Shown in pieces: positions 1 through 10,323 of a stretch of DNA of 64,000 nt. Source of the DNA: Symbiodinium sp. CCMP2592 (taxonomy: Eukaryota > Sar > Dinophyceae > Suessiales > Symbiodiniaceae); NCBI GenBank assembly GCA_905221615.1, contig CAJNDT010001302.1, positions 747,579 to 811,578 of the forward strand, written 5' to 3'. Position 1 is the stretch's first letter; each line of letters starts with the position of its first letter. Below the pieces are notes generated by a model. It was given only the letters and a program-made list of their open reading frames with translations. It was not told the origin of the DNA and did no database searches. Made by a program: the position numbers and the translations under genes.

Positions 1-69
1 TGCTATATCATGCTGGAATACATCAAATTTTAGCACATGGTCAAGATGGCAAGAATCCGAAAGATGGGA

Positions 70-148
70 CCCTTGATAAGGAGCCCTAGGTATATACCCT
101 TAATATAGCTATGATATACCCATTATCTAGCCCATTATAGGATGATCG
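70..148. mobile_element. Foldback element family K, copy 1
   Basis: AT-rich partial inverted repeat containing CTAGGTATATACCCTTAAT and CCCATTAT blocks. A second copy in reverse orientation lies at 8108-8193. No coding capacity. Confidence 0.6.
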
Positions 149-271
149 TTCGATGGGGGCTGGAGTCGATTTGCTGCAGAGCCTTGGCGTTTGGTGAAGC
201 GCAGAATAGACAGTCCAGGGTTTAGGGGTTTAGGGGTTTAGGGTTTAGGGTTTAGGGGTTTAGGGTTTAGG

Positions 272-355
272 GTCTGGACCCCCCAAAGTATGTCGAATAA
301 TGGCCTTTTCATAGATATTGGGCCATGACTTTACCCTACTTTGGGGATTTAGGTA
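272..355. mobile_element. Foldback element family E, copy 1
   Basis: Terminal inverted repeat based on CTGGACCCCCCAAAGTATG at the left and CTACTTTGGGGATTTAGGTA at the right, with inner arms around ATGGCC and GGGCCAT. Related copies at 26183-26256, 56057-56145 and 59296-59379 share the ends and, where intact, carry TA at both borders. Confidence 0.7.
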
Positions 356-503
356 GGCAGTAACTATTCTTAGGGTCCAGGGTGTAGGTTTTAGGCTCCA
401 GGGTCCCTATGGTATCATCTAGCCCGCAACCCTGATCTCATGATGAAGGCCCTTACAGTACCCTTAACTCCAAACGTGGCCAAGGTATGTGCGGCACCCG
501 GAG

Positions 504-544
504 TCAGTGACGCCGGATGCCTCACGGCATGCGATAGAGGCGAG
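504..544 (+). CDS. Candidate internal exon, unidentified protein
   Basis: After a ggag acceptor the frame reads SDAGCLTACDRGE with a 2-nt lead. It ends at GAG|gtaacc, a good GT donor. The product is unknown; the two cysteines may be structural. Too short for any family call. Confidence 0.45.
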
Positions 545-865
545 GTAACCTGAACTGAGGACTCTTTCAGGATCCCAGGACCAAAACCTAAACCCTCAAG
601 CCAACTCTAGCGCCCAGAGAGCGCCACACTCCTGCCCAAATAGATTGATACTATACACCGCCTGCCCCCAAACCCTGTTCAATTCATCCAAGTCTGCCAG
701 AAAAAGTTTTGCGAGTGCCGAAGCCGCGGATAGCGAAGACAGGGGGCCTGAATAATTAGAGTAGGTTTTCCTTAAAGGGTTCTTTACGGGGTGCTAACAA
801 AATTTATGATATAGGGGCTTTGTGGTTTTGGGGTATATTTTGTAGAAGTATCATAAGGAGACTTT

Positions 866-958
866 GCCCTAAGGCCCCAAAGTAGTTACGTTTTGGGGTT
901 CATATGTAGAACCCTACAAGGTAATCCCAAAAAGGAACTACTTTGGGGCCTATGGGTA
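866..958. mobile_element. Foldback element family A, copy 1
   Basis: Inverted arms: CCCTAAGGCCCCAAAGTAGT at the left and ACTTTGGGGCCTATGGGTA at the right, around a 40-bp loop. Other copies at 2433-2532 and 56479-56572 share the arms and the TA borders. Confidence 0.8.
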
Positions 959-994
959 CGGCCTGTGATTGTTTCGGAGCTGTGGCTTTAGCAG

Positions 995-1043
995 GGCGTT
1001 CGAAAGTGCGGAGAAGTCAAATCGCAGCCTGTCCGTGCCACCG
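995..1043 (+). CDS. Candidate internal exon, unidentified protein (frame uncertain)
   Basis: Bounded by ttagcag| and |gtttagtg. Two frames are open: AFESAEKSNRSLSVPP (higher third-position GC, favoured) and GVRKCGEVKSQPVRAT. The following intron opens straight into a TTTAGGG tract. No family recognised. Confidence 0.45.
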
Positions 1044-2087
1044 GTTTAGTGTTTAGGGTTGAGGGTTTAGGGATTTAGGGTTTAGGGTTGAGGGTTGAGG
1101 GTTTAGGGTTTAGGCGGTTTAGGGCGCTATAAAGACCCGAAGGTCCAACATGCTAACTCCTCGGGTATCATGCCAACACCGTCTCAAGCCAAATGATGCA
1201 ACCCCTTCCGCCGTCTTTCGACAAAGCTTTGTGGGCCTTTGTCAGTGTCACTGCCGGCGACTCCGGTGCTTGTGGGTTTAATTCTGTTCCTCCTTGGCTT
1301 CGACTTAGAGTCGCAGGTAAGCAGGGACAGCAACTGTCATTTATACTAAGGAAGAATACTGCTGAGATCTTCTCGCGCCCTCCGAACCCGAACCTCCCCA
1401 CCACAGCTTCGGCATCCTTTTCAAAGCTCAGGCAGTTCACTTCTTTGCGAACCTTCTCAAAGAATACCTGCACCAATCCGAGCGAATGCTGGAGTTCATG
1501 GACCGGTGTCCTCAAGCTTAAGGAGGGGATTATGGTATATCCCAACTTTAGGGGTTCTTGTCTAGGTGCGAAGTAGACCCTAATCCCTGGTTCCAGCCAC
1601 GACCCAAAACGTGATCCCGACAGGAAGCATAGCTCCCCTACCTCCCCTCCGCCATGTCAGGATCATTACTAGTATCCTCAATCCGAGAACCTCAGTAGTG
1701 GGTCCTCTTGGGCTGTAGTTCAAGGGCCGGGGTGCGGTCTTTCAGGGTTGAGCTCGAGACCTCGTGAGTTTGGCATGTTCCACAAGGCCCAGTGCTGGAG
1801 CTCTCGAATTGTGTTTAAGCTTGAAGTGCTCATTGCGGCTGTTCATTGGATGGGAAGGGCTTCAGGGGTGGTTCAAGGGCTCGCGAATCGGGGATTTCGA
1901 CTGCGAAGCTCACCATTCAAGGGCTTAAGTTACGGGTCTTGAGGGTTTAATGGTGTCAGGCCTCGAAGCGCCTGCCCTATAAGTAAGACTCTAAACCCCT
2001 AGACCCGAAACCCGCAAAACCTAAAAATCCATTTCAAACCTAAAGCCCTGAACCACTGAACCCTAAACTCCAAAGCCTCATCCGGAG
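1044..2087. other. Intron-like stretch, no gene assigned
   Basis: Starts with TTTAGGG repeats (1045-1115) and ends with CCCTAAA-type repeats (2003-2075). Open frames occur on both strands at 1168-1576. The minus-strand frame 1545-1168 has protein-like stretches (TPVHELQHSLGLVQVFFEKV) but no supporting context. I cannot assign it. Confidence 0.4.
1168..1545 (-). CDS. Weak minus-strand ORF of unknown status
   Basis: 125-codon open frame on the minus strand. Residues near FFEKVRKEVNCLSFEKDAEA look protein-like, but the opposite strand is also open over the same DNA and no splice context or homologue is recognised. It may be chance openness in intron sequence. Confidence 0.2.
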   Translation of the reverse strand: MGYTIIPSLSLRTPVHELQHSLGLVQVFFEKVRKEVNCLSFEKDAEAVVGRFGFGGREKISAVFFLSINDSCCPCLPATLSRSQGGTELNPQAPESPAVTLTKAHKALSKDGGRGCIIWLETVLA

Positions 2088-2174
2088 GACTCCGCCGACT
2101 GGACCGTGAAGCTTGCAGACATTGCGAATCTTTTAGACGCAGCTGGGCAGCTCGTGGCATCGGCTGTCATGTGC
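2088..2174 (+). CDS. Internal exon, unidentified protein
   Basis: 29 in-phase codons between tccggag| and |gtaata, beginning DSADWTVKLADIANLLDAAG and ending VASAVMC. The sequence looks like an amphipathic helix. CCCTAAA repeats lie immediately upstream, matching the window-wide intron-end rule. Family not recognised. Confidence 0.65.
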
Positions 2175-2432
2175 GTAATATAGGGCCCTAAGAATTACCG
2201 TTGCTAGTTTGGGGGTTCAATAGTATGATTATAGCCCTTTCTAATTGTTACGACCCCTATTTTAGGGGTCCATGCAACAAGGATCCTGCCACTTAGGGTC
2301 CGTATGAGCCTGACTTCTTTCTGAAGCTCCACTACGGTAGAAGCCTAGAAGTTGGAAGCCCAATAGCCCCAGCCCTTAAGAGTGATTCCTAGCACGTACT
2401 GTCCATAATCCGGTTTCCCACTTTTTGGGGCT

Positions 2433-2532
2433 TACCCTAAGGCCCCAAAGTAGTTCCTTTTTGGGGTTCGGGTTCATGTGTAGAATCCTACAAGGTAATT
2501 CCAAAAAGGAACTGCTTTGGGGCCTATGGGTA
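2433..2532. mobile_element. Foldback element family A, copy 2
   Basis: TA-bordered hairpin with arms GGCCCCAAAGTAGTTCCTTT and GGAACTGCTTTGGGGCCTA. It ends 34 bp before the next exon acceptor. Confidence 0.85.
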
Positions 2533-2566
2533 CCAGAATGGTTAACTAACTATTTTGGATGTCCAG

Positions 2567-2657
2567 GTTTCGGAGGTTCGCGAGGCGGAGCTTCCGCCCT
2601 TGGGCCCTTGGTGGAAGGAGGGGCTGCCATTCAAATGTGTGCAGCTTGCGAGTGCAG
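2567..2657 (+). CDS. Internal exon, unidentified protein
   Basis: Acceptor gtccag| and donor |gtgacc enclose 30 codons plus 1 nt, starting VSEVREAELPPLGPWWKEGL. Third positions are strongly G/C. It lies just downstream of a family A foldback. No domain recognised. Confidence 0.65.
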
Positions 2658-3009
2658 GTGACCAAAATCCTTTGTACTTGAACTTCCTAGACCCTGAGTA
2701 AACCCCCTAAACCCTAAACCCTAAACCCTACACCCTAAACCGACTGGTTCGGAATTTGGGGTCGGATACCTGTTCAGTAGCGGGGGGGCCGAGGGTCCAA
2801 GGTTCAGTGTTTCCAGGAGGATCAGCGGCAGCATCGCACCTATCCCACAACACTTGCTAAGTTGCAAAGCCTTGTAGCGCCTGCACCCCGGTGAAACTAT
2901 TCAACACCTCCCAAGCGGTTACGGCCTTCTGACGTCTTGTGCAACCCATTTCATAATCTCGTGAGGTTAAGGCTCCCGATGTCATATAAACCCTAACCCT
3001 AAACTTTAG

Positions 3010-3093
3010 GTGCTGAGCTTTGAGCCCCAAAAGAAGCGAGCTACAGAGGTCTATAGGTCGTCGTTTGGGCGCTGGGACAAGAACTCCACCAAG
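3010..3093 (+). CDS. Internal exon with GC donor, unidentified protein
   Basis: Acceptor ctttag| follows CCCTAAA repeats. The 28 codons begin VLSFEPQKKRATEVYRSSFG and end STK at AAG|gcggga, a GC donor of the kind dinoflagellates use. A TTTAGGG-type repeat follows directly. Confidence 0.65.
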
Positions 3094-3117
3094 GCGGGAT
3101 TTCAGGGTGCGGGGTTT

Positions 3118-3196
3118 AGGGCTTTTAGGGCTTTTAGGGCTTTTAGGGCTTTTAGGGCTTTTAGGGCTTTTAGGGCTTTTAGGGCTTTTAGGGCTC
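3118..3196. repeat. 9-bp tandem repeat (AGGGCTTTT), about 9 copies
   Basis: Near-perfect array of AGGGCTTTT, a length variant of the TTTAGGG heptamer, just inside the intron that follows exon 3010-3093. It translates to a spurious RAF repeat. Confidence 0.9.
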
Positions 3197-3665
3197 AGGG
3201 TGCAGGTTCTGTTATGGGTGTGAGGGTTCGGAGGCCAGCGTTAACCGGTCAATGGAGGGCATAGGTTTCAGTGTCGAGCTTGCCTCAAGAGCACTTCACG
3301 TCCCCATCTGTAGCAACGTGAAGGCCAAGGTCTCTGCATAAGTTTTGTCTAGAAGCAGACAGCACAATGTAGGGGTTGATCAAAATTCTGGGCCTTGTTG
3401 GGGTTTGTATCATAGTATATTCTGTATAGTCTAGGGACTAGAGGGGCCCATCACTTTGATCAGCCCCCATGTATAACAAGGGTTAAGCCGCCTCCCCGTA
3501 CAACATTGGGCCCTGATACCAAAATTCCCATAGCTTAGGGTACCTACGGTAATGCAGGATTTATATCATCAGCAGTATGTCACGCCCAGGAAAGTGCAAT
3601 GATGCATGGTCGTTGGCATCGACTAAGAGCCCGGCGTGTCATCATCCAACATTCGCCTTCCTGGA

Positions 3666-3752
3666 CCCTAAGGGAACCTACCTTTTAGGGTTCCCAAACA
3701 TGAGTTCTTTATATAAGTCCTTAAAAAGGGTAGGTTACTTGGGGTTAAGGTT
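3666..3752. mobile_element. Foldback element (single family member seen)
   Basis: Arms CCTAAGGGAACCTACCTTTT and AAAAAGGGTAGGTTACTTGG pair imperfectly around AT-rich DNA. Confidence 0.5.
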
Positions 3753-4351
3753 AGCCTTGGATGATCAGCATACAGTTTTAGGGGTATATCGGAATACGAT
3801 ACGGCACGAATTATGCGGGGACTACAGGGGGACAATGGGTCCTAGTGCTCGCATCACTCACAGAAACCCACAGTCTACGAAGATTCAGGCCGCTGCAGGT
3901 TAGGTTTATTACCGGAAAACTAGCTTAATATAGGGGCTTGAAAAATGAGAATAGGGTTTTGGGGAAAAAGTAATTACTATACTTCTAATAAGGGAAGCCC
4001 AACATAGTATAGCCAATTTTGAAGGCCCTTGTATTCTTCAACGTGACTTCCAAATTGGCCGGATGCACCTGGTGCTCGATTCCATATACTCTTCCGTCAC
4101 GAACTCACGGTTCGCAGTCGCTCTTTCTGTCGCTCTTTTCGCCCTCAACTCTGAACCCTGAAGCTCTGAACCCTAAACCCTAAGCTCCTAAACCCTAAAC
4201 TGCGTAAACCCTAAACCCTAAAACCCGAAACCCTAAAACTGCCTAAAACCCCAAACCTTAAAGCCCGAAACCCTAAAACCCCAAACCCTGAAACTCTGAA
4301 CACTACGCCCTTAAACCCCCGTCATGTGAGGCTCTCTCCGAATTTCTGCAG

Positions 4352-4403
4352 CCGCCCCGACGTCCCTGGCATCCGGATAGCCCGAGCTGGCTGGGAGCAG
4401 GGG
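4352..4403 (+). CDS. Candidate internal exon, unidentified protein
   Basis: After ttctgcag| the frame reads RPDVPGIRIARAGWEQG and ends at |gtcgcc. A family B foldback begins 10 bp after the donor. Other frames are open too, so the frame is provisional. Confidence 0.5.
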
Positions 4404-4412
4404 GTCGCCTCC

Positions 4413-4515
4413 TACCTATAGTCTCCATTGTAGTTCCTTTTTTGGGTTACCTTATAGGATCCTTAATATCTGATTGGTTAAACCAAAAAAGGAACTACAA
4501 TGGAGACTATAGGTA
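4413..4515. mobile_element. Foldback element family B, copy 1
   Basis: TA-bordered; arms CCTATAGTCTCCATTGTAGT and ACTACAATGGAGACTATAGG are perfect complements over 20 bp. Copies also at 32329-32435 and 57321-57406. Confidence 0.9.
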
Positions 4516-4517
4516 CT

Positions 4518-4621
4518 ATAGGGGCCCTAATAATTACCTATACTATCTTGGGGGTTCCTCATTATACATATAGTATAGTAGGCCCCAAGACCCTATTCTA
4601 ATTATTAAGGCCCCTATATTA
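4518..4621. mobile_element. Foldback element family D, copy 1
   Basis: Arms TATAGGGGCCCTAATAATTA and TAATTATTAAGGCCCCTATA, immediately adjacent to the family B copy. Family D is the most numerous here, with at least ten intact or truncated copies. Confidence 0.85.
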
Positions 4622-6648
4622 GTGGTTTGTTGAGCCCTTGCTTTTAGGGTTTTAGGGGATGATGCATAATGATTCCACTCCTGGGGGATATATGCCAATT
4701 GCCCGAGTGGCTCAGCGTTCAGGGGGTCGCGCGTTTGGGTATTCCACAGGGGCTTAGGGCTTTGGACTGAAGGGGTTACGCTGATGCATGTTTCCCGAAA
4801 CCCTGGACTCTTTTAAGGCCCCAACTGCAAGAGCCAAAGACATGTACCAAAAACCCTAAACCCGCAACCGCAAGAGGCTAATTCAATTCATAGCCCCGTA
4901 TCCCCAAAGCAAGAAGACCCAAAGCCACATAAGATTGAGGTTCGAACTGAGCAGTAAATCATATTTCCCCTTTATCATCACCCACCTTTGAACTAGTTAC
5001 GGACTATTCTTGGGTGCCCATATTGCACCCTGCTGGCAATCCTGAAAAACCCTTAAGGAACCCTGATTGACCCCACTCTAATTATTCATCGGAATATGTG
5101 GGATTTGCTTAGCCGCTTCTTGAAAGGCGAACTGCCACATTGGCTGCCAAGCAAAGCCTAGCCTGGGTCGCCACTTGGAGGCTCAATTTTTACAGTTTTG
5201 AAAAGAGTAGGTTTTCTGCAGGGGCTAAGGCTACTGCGACGACTACGAATGCTTACGCTTGTCACACTGGTCTTCATGATCTCGTTGCTTTTTACGTCTA
5301 TTGTCATTGTTTCTAAGAGCCAACGTGCTCATGGTGGATGTTGTTCAAGGTCTTGCGGGCTTCGATGACCGTCGTGAGATTAGTGATGGCAGTGATCCTT
5401 GTGTTTATGGTTGTCATGCACGCAGTCTGCCTGCCGAACTTGGTTTGACTAGTCTGGTTATGGTGAAATTTACGGCTTTGTTGACACTAAATGTCCAGCA
5501 TGGTGTTCTGATTGTTTTGGCCACGATGGCATTCAACAGAAACCTCTGCCGTGATTGTCAGGGTCGTTGCGGTTGTTGCTTATACAGCGATGGCTGTTAC
5601 CTTCACTTTGCTTCGAGTGGTGTCAAAGCCTGTCGCTGCCCTGTCGCCTAAATCTTCGATTCCCTCCTGGGGCGCTACAGCTCTAAGCCCAAGACCAAGA
5701 CCAGAACAAGACCAGAATACCAAAATTGTACAGAATCGAAGCAGAATCAGTCTTGTTTTTCTGTGATGTTCAAGAGAGTGCTGCTTTTGACGATCGTGGC
5801 GATGATGATGATGATGATGAAGAAGAAGAAGGTGGTCATGGTGACGATAATGGTGATGATTATGACCTTGCTGGTATCGATGATGACAGATGATGTTCTT
5901 CTCATCCCTAGCAGTATTTCTATTGTTTTTATCATCATTTGTTGTCAGGCGCCACTTATCCGGAACCGGAAATCCGAATACTTCCGGCCAGGCTGCCATT
6001 GCAGCCACAGGCCCAACGAGCTCAGGCACGGCATGTGCAGGGGGTCAGGGTTCCGGGTCATCGACTTGGGATTTCGATTTTCCGGCATGGTGTGTGCGAC
6101 TTCGTTAGCTTCAGACGTGCTTTCGTCCACCTGTGGTCTGGTTTTGGGATCGTAATTAGGAGGACTCATAGACATGGACCTGTGTTTGTTTGTAGAGTCT
6201 TCCACATGGACCAGAAGAACACGCACAAAAAGTCGTCGAGATTGTCCCGACGGGCTGGTTTCAGATTAGTCCAGGTTTCTTTTGGCCTGTTCCTGCCCAA
6301 CACCGTGCGTAGAATACCTCGAAGTAGCACCCCAAACCCTACAACCACAAACTCCAAACTCGAAGCCCTCAAACCCACAAATCTCAAACCCGAAACCACA
6401 AGCCGTAAGCCCCTAAACCTTAAAACCCCAAGCCCTAAAACTTAAAACAGTGAAACCATAGCCCGAGACCCTGAACCTTAAAACTCTAGACTTTAAAGTC
6501 CTGAAACCCAAAACCTGAAGCGTTGAACCCCAAAAAAAGCCCTAAACCCCAAACCCGAAAACCACCCCAAAAGCCCCTGGGAGCTTGAACCCCAAACTCT
6601 TAACCTCAAAACCCCGAACCATAAAACCACAAAAGCCATTTGAAGCAG
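4622..6648. other. Long intron-like stretch with trinucleotide and CCCTAAA tracts
   Basis: TTTAGGG-like DNA near 4640, then a region rich in TGATGA/GTTGTT triplets (5240-5960) that yields overlapping low-complexity ORFs on both strands, then a 300-bp CCCTAAA-type tract (6330-6630). I see no convincing exon, though short ones could be hidden. Confidence 0.5.
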
Positions 6649-6722
6649 GCATTGAAGCTCTGGGTCTTCGGTACGCATTGCTCCGCATCTCGCGCTGCAG
6701 ACCCTGGGGGCTCAGACGGCAG
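6649..6722 (+). CDS. Internal exon, unidentified protein
   Basis: gaagcag| acceptor, 2 nt plus 24 codons, donor CAG|gtttca. Reads IEALGLRYALLRISRCRPWG, ending LRRQ. Upstream CCCTAAA tract. Family unknown. Confidence 0.6.
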
Positions 6723-7051
6723 GTTTCAGGTTTTCTTAGGATCTTCGGGGTGTGAAAGAGGAGAAGAGGGAGTAAGGTGGGTGTTTGTGTGCGTACGTAC
6801 GTGGGGGCGGGAACGGGAGCCTGCTGAGTTGATTGGCGAGTGTGGAAGGGTGAGAAAACGCGAAAGGAAAGGGAAAAAGAGAGGAGGTAGCCGGTGAGAA
6901 AGCAACGGTCGCCATTTGCAGGAGCAGCACGTCCCTCACTCTCAACCCTAAACCTATAACCCTCAACCCAAAGACATAAACCCCACACACTGAACCTTAC
7001 TGCCTAAACCCCAAACCCTTAAACCTAAACCCTAAACATCCCTAAGCCCAG

Positions 7052-7137
7052 GTGATGGCTGAGCCGATATCCGCAATCTCGCTGCTGTTAGCGGATGAGT
7101 TTCAGCTCCATGTGACGTGGTGGGGTTCCCAGGGGCG
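7052..7137 (+). CDS. Internal exon, unidentified protein
   Basis: aagcccag| acceptor then VMAEPISAISLLLADEFQLH followed by VTWWGSQG. The donor is probably |gttcag near 7138. CCCTAAA lies left and TTTAGGG right. No family assigned. Confidence 0.6.
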
Positions 7138-7586
7138 GTTCAGGATGTGGGGAGGGTTTGGGGTTTAGGACTACGTGGTTCCTGGCTAACGGCGGTTCTT
7201 GGGGTCATTGTGGTCATCTCTGTCATTAGAGTGTTCGGGGTTTATCTGTTTATCTAGGGTCTTGGCATTCGGGGTTTCCTGGTTTTGATTCTGCGGCTCA
7301 AGTCTCCTGCCGGGTTCCGCGGCGCCGGTCTGATTCCAGTTTGGTCATCGAGGCGAGCGTCGTAATAGCTTGGCCATGAGTCGAGGGTCTGGATGTGAAA
7401 GTCAGGCGAGTGCCTCTGGCGGGCATCCGGCACCCCCACCCTGTGAAATTGCAATCCAAACCCTCCAAAAAGGTCTGGACTGCATGCTTGCCTGGCAGAC
7501 CCGCTTAACTTGAGGGATCCTTCAATGCTGCAGCCTAACCCTGAACCCATCTGAACCCTAACACCCCCCGAAAAAAAACCACGCAG

Positions 7587-7674
7587 TTGCATCCCAAAAG
7601 CATACATTGCGGCTCCGAGGTTTTCACGTTTTTCGGGTTGGAGCGCTTGAAAGCTTGCGGGGTCGAGGTCTGCA
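7587..7674 (+). CDS. Internal exon with consensus GTGAGT donor
   Basis: acgcag| acceptor. The 29 codons include SEVFTFFGLERLKACGVEVC. The exon ends at |gtgagt, the best donor match in the region. Unknown family. A longer minus-strand ORF over the same bases is treated as a shadow. Confidence 0.65.
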
Positions 7675-8555
7675 GTGAGTGAGGCCGTTGGGATAGTGTG
7701 GTCAGCGGATATCAAGGTTTCAGAGCTTTATCCTCGAGCTTTGGAGCTTGAGTCCTAAATCTTTTGTTTTGGAGGGCTCATTATGTGTCGAATTTGCTGT
7801 GCCCAGTATCCTTCATGTCGGTTTTTCGGACCATCCTTTTTCAAGAACCCTGGCACTGCAGCGAGATACCCAGTGCTGCGAAGGGTTCTGCAAAGAAGTT
7901 CGACGTGTTGCTGTCATCCCCAAATCTGATAGACAACTTACAAAACCCACAGACACTGAAATAGAATCTGGGTGCACCCACCACATCCGGGTAAACCGGT
8001 TCAGGGTTCGGGTTGATCTTTCAAGGAAGGGAACTGCCGACTACTGCCAGTACCACCATGGCTCTGCGAAGGCACCTTGATCCGCAGCTCTTGCAGCGCT
8101 CCTGTGGAGACTCCTACCCTATAATGGGCTATATAATGGGTATATAATGGCTAGATTAAGGGTATATACCTAGGGGTCCTTATAGGTTCTAATGTCGGGG
8201 CTCGAATTGCAAATACAGTGCTTTTGCCGTGATTGTGCAATTACTTTGACTATGGCCCGCCCCCCCCCCCCATATTCGCGCCCTTTGCAATTACTACGAC
8301 AGCTTGTAGAATGGGATCTTACATGAAGGTGCTGCCAACTGTTCAGGGGATTGGGGCTTTGAAGTTCTATGCCATGATATACCGTACATTCAGTATACGG
8401 TGACTGACCATTATGTGCCGTTATTTACCATTTGTATACCGCTCTATGCCACTATATACTATTATGCACTGTTTCTGTTACCTTTTATTATTGCTGTGTA
8501 GCATTTGCTCAAAAGCAAGAAACAGCTCCCACGCTGCAAAAGTGTCTACTGCCAG
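7675..8555. other. Intron-like stretch
   Basis: Holds a family K foldback (8108-8193), a C-run near 8261 and AT-rich ATACC/TATAC sequence (8370-8470). No exon called. Confidence 0.5.
8108..8193. mobile_element. Foldback element family K, copy 2 (inverted relative to copy 1)
   Basis: Reverse-complement match to 70-148 through GGGTATATACCTAGGGG and CCTATAATGGGCTATATAAT blocks. Confidence 0.6.
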
Positions 8556-8651
8556 AATCCCTTTCCGGTTTTGGACACGGACCAGGTTGAGAAGGATAAA
8601 GAGAGTTCGGTCCGAATGCTCTTCCAGAAGCACTGGAAGAAAGCAGGCCTT
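8556..8651 (+). CDS. Internal exon, unidentified protein
   Basis: ctgccag| acceptor and |gtaccgg donor enclose exactly 32 codons, phase 0 to 0. Starts NPFPVLDTDQVEKDKESSVR and ends FQKHWKKAGL. Charged and helix-rich. A TTTAGGG tract starts 15 bp downstream. Confidence 0.7.
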
Positions 8652-8913
8652 GTACCGGCCTAGGGTTTTTTCAGGGGTTTGGGTTTTGGGGTCTAATGTT
8701 GAGGGTTTAGGGTTTAGAGGTTTAGTGGGATCAGGGTCAGAGTAAGCCAAAGGGGTTTTGGGAAACGGATCAAGTGAAGGAGTGCCAAGACGACTGTCTT
8801 CCACACGTTCTGACACGGTGACAAGATTTCCGCTGGTTTGGCAGGGTTGTGTAAGGGATTTGCAATGCGTCAGAAACTTTTGTCAGGTATCTGGGCGATA
8901 GCATATTCCCGCC

Positions 8914-8935
8914 CCCCCCCCCCCCCCCCCCCCCC
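8914..8935. repeat. Poly-C run
   Basis: About 21 consecutive C. Similar shorter runs at 8261 and 11636. Possible assembly-error sites. Confidence 0.9.
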
Positions 8936-9157
8936 GCCACACACCGGCAATCCAAGCCCATACAAAGCAAGGACGGCCCGATCGGGGTTGTTCTCTGCTC
9001 ACGTATGTGCCCTGAAATCATTGCAAGACGTGGACAGGACACTCATCCAAACAAGCCCCCTACATCAGTTTCGGATTTAACGCCATCTGAAAATTCCACC
9101 CTTTCGGCGTTTGTCCCTCCGGTCGAAAACTATGGGTGTAGAGTTTAGGGTGGCTCG

Positions 9158-9266
9158 ATATAGGCGCGCCTAAATAATTACCAGTACTACTGTGGGGGTT
9201 CCTTATTATAAGTGGAGTATAATGGGCCCCAAAACCGTCTTCTAATTACTAAGGCCCCTATATTAG
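9158..9266. mobile_element. Foldback element family D, copy 2
   Basis: Ends GATATAGGCGCGCCTAAATA and TAAGGCCCCTATATTAG. It stops 22 bp before an exon acceptor. Confidence 0.75.
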
Positions 9267-9288
9267 CTGCTTAGCTGCCTTGCTGCAG

Positions 9289-9364
9289 CCATTTCCCTCT
9301 CCATCCGGAAAGCCTCACTCGGCCGCACTTCTTCTCTGCGGCACCTGCTTTGTGCCTTGGCGGG
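9289..9364 (+). CDS. Internal exon, unidentified protein
   Basis: ttgctgcag| acceptor, 2-nt lead, then ISLSIRKASLGRTSSLRHLL followed by CALA. Donor |gttttgg merges into a TTTAGGG tract. Basic, Ser-rich. Another frame is open, so moderate confidence. Confidence 0.55.
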
Positions 9365-9659
9365 GTTTTGGGTTCAGGTTTTGGGGTTTTGGGGTTTAGG
9401 GTTTAGGGTCTAGGCCTCTTTTGAATCCAGGGTTATGAGATCGACATCACCCAGGCCAAAGCCTGAAACCTACAAACTCTACAGCTGCAAAGTTCCTAGT
9501 GCAACCCCTCCAACCCCTGCACCCCAAAGCCCTTAAAAGAAGCCTACTTTCCCAAACACCTTGACTCTGCACCGCGAAGTCTCGTAATGCCTCGAGCCGT
9601 TTAGGCCCTAACTTTCTGGTACTTGTGCTTGAAGGGTATCTAGTTTAGCGGCCCTAAAC

Positions 9660-9860
9660 GAATCTACATCCCAAGACCTGAGCCGTAAACCCACGCCCTG
9701 AACCCTAAACCCGTACACCCTAAACCCGTCAAACCCTAAACCCCACATGGCCCTATAAACCCTAAACCCTGAAACCCCCACATCCTCAACCCTAAACCCC
9801 ACACCCTCAACCAAAACCCCAAACCCTAAACCCAAAAACGCAATTCCTAAACCTTAAAGC
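9660..9860. repeat. CCCTAAA tract at intron 3' end
   Basis: About 20 degenerate CCCTAAAC units run up to the acceptor at 9862. Confidence 0.9.
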
Positions 9861-9862
9861 AG

Positions 9863-9931
9863 AGGCCCATGCCGGATCGAGGCGCAGGCTATGAAGCTCA
9901 TCAGTCACTTCCCGGAGCCGTTGAGGAACGG
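9863..9931 (+). CDS. Internal exon, unidentified protein
   Basis: aaagcag| acceptor, 1-nt lead, GPCRIEAQAMKLISHFPEPL then RN, donor |gtaggg. This is the textbook case of an exon between a CCCTAAA tract on the left and a TTTAGGG tract on the right. Confidence 0.65.
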
Positions 9932-9934
9932 GTA

Positions 9935-10080
9935 GGGTTTAGGGCACCAGGGTTTGAGGGTTTACGGTTCGGGGGTTTGGGGTTTAGGGGTTTAGGGGTT
10001 CGAGGTTGAGGTTTCAGAGTGTTTAGGGGGTTTTAGGGTTTAGGGTTCAGGGTTTTAGGGTTCAGGGTTTAGGGGAGCTC
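9935..10080. repeat. TTTAGGG tract at intron 5' end
   Basis: About 15 degenerate TTTAGGG units starting inside the donor region of the exon that ends at 9931. Confidence 0.9.
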
Positions 10081-10253
10081 AGGGTTCAGTGACTTCAGTG
10101 TTCAGGTTTCAATTCCCAAAACGGCTTGGCGGTGGCTTGCACATGGAGCACCAAACCCTAAGCCATGAACTGCACCACAACCCCACTGCCCAAACCGAAA
10201 TCGCCCATGAAGGGTTTGTAGCAACCCTTACAAGGAACCCTTTAAAGTTGCAG

Positions 10254-10323
10254 AGCGGTCCGCGGGTCAGAGCACAGGAGGATTCGCCAAAGCTCCTGGC
10301 ACTGATGGCCATGGTCCGTGAAG
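10254..10323 (+). CDS. Candidate internal exon with GC donor
   Basis: gttgcag| acceptor, SGPRVRAQEDSPKLLALMAM then VRE, donor GAAG|gcaggc. The phase does not match the previous called exon, so an exon may be missing between them. Confidence 0.5.

Larger units (their letters stand above)
3094..4351. other. Intron-like stretch
   Basis: Opens with the 9-bp array, holds an inverted repeat at about 3666-3752 (arms around AACCTACCTTTTAGGG and AAAAGGGTAGGTT) and a diverged hairpin near 3370-3530, and ends with a long CCCTAAA tract (4150-4320). An ORF at 3577-3903 overlaps the inverted repeat and is not supported. Confidence 0.5.

Noticed and set aside
1..280. A telomere at the left edge
   Set aside because: TTTAGGG units here are few, degenerate and similar to dozens of internal tracts. 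A real terminus would show a long uniform array.
5301..6445. Several 60-170 codon ORFs on both strands
   Set aside because: Driven by TGATGA/GTTGTT triplets and CCCTAAA repeats. Frames overlap on both strands, with no consistent codon pattern and no splice context.
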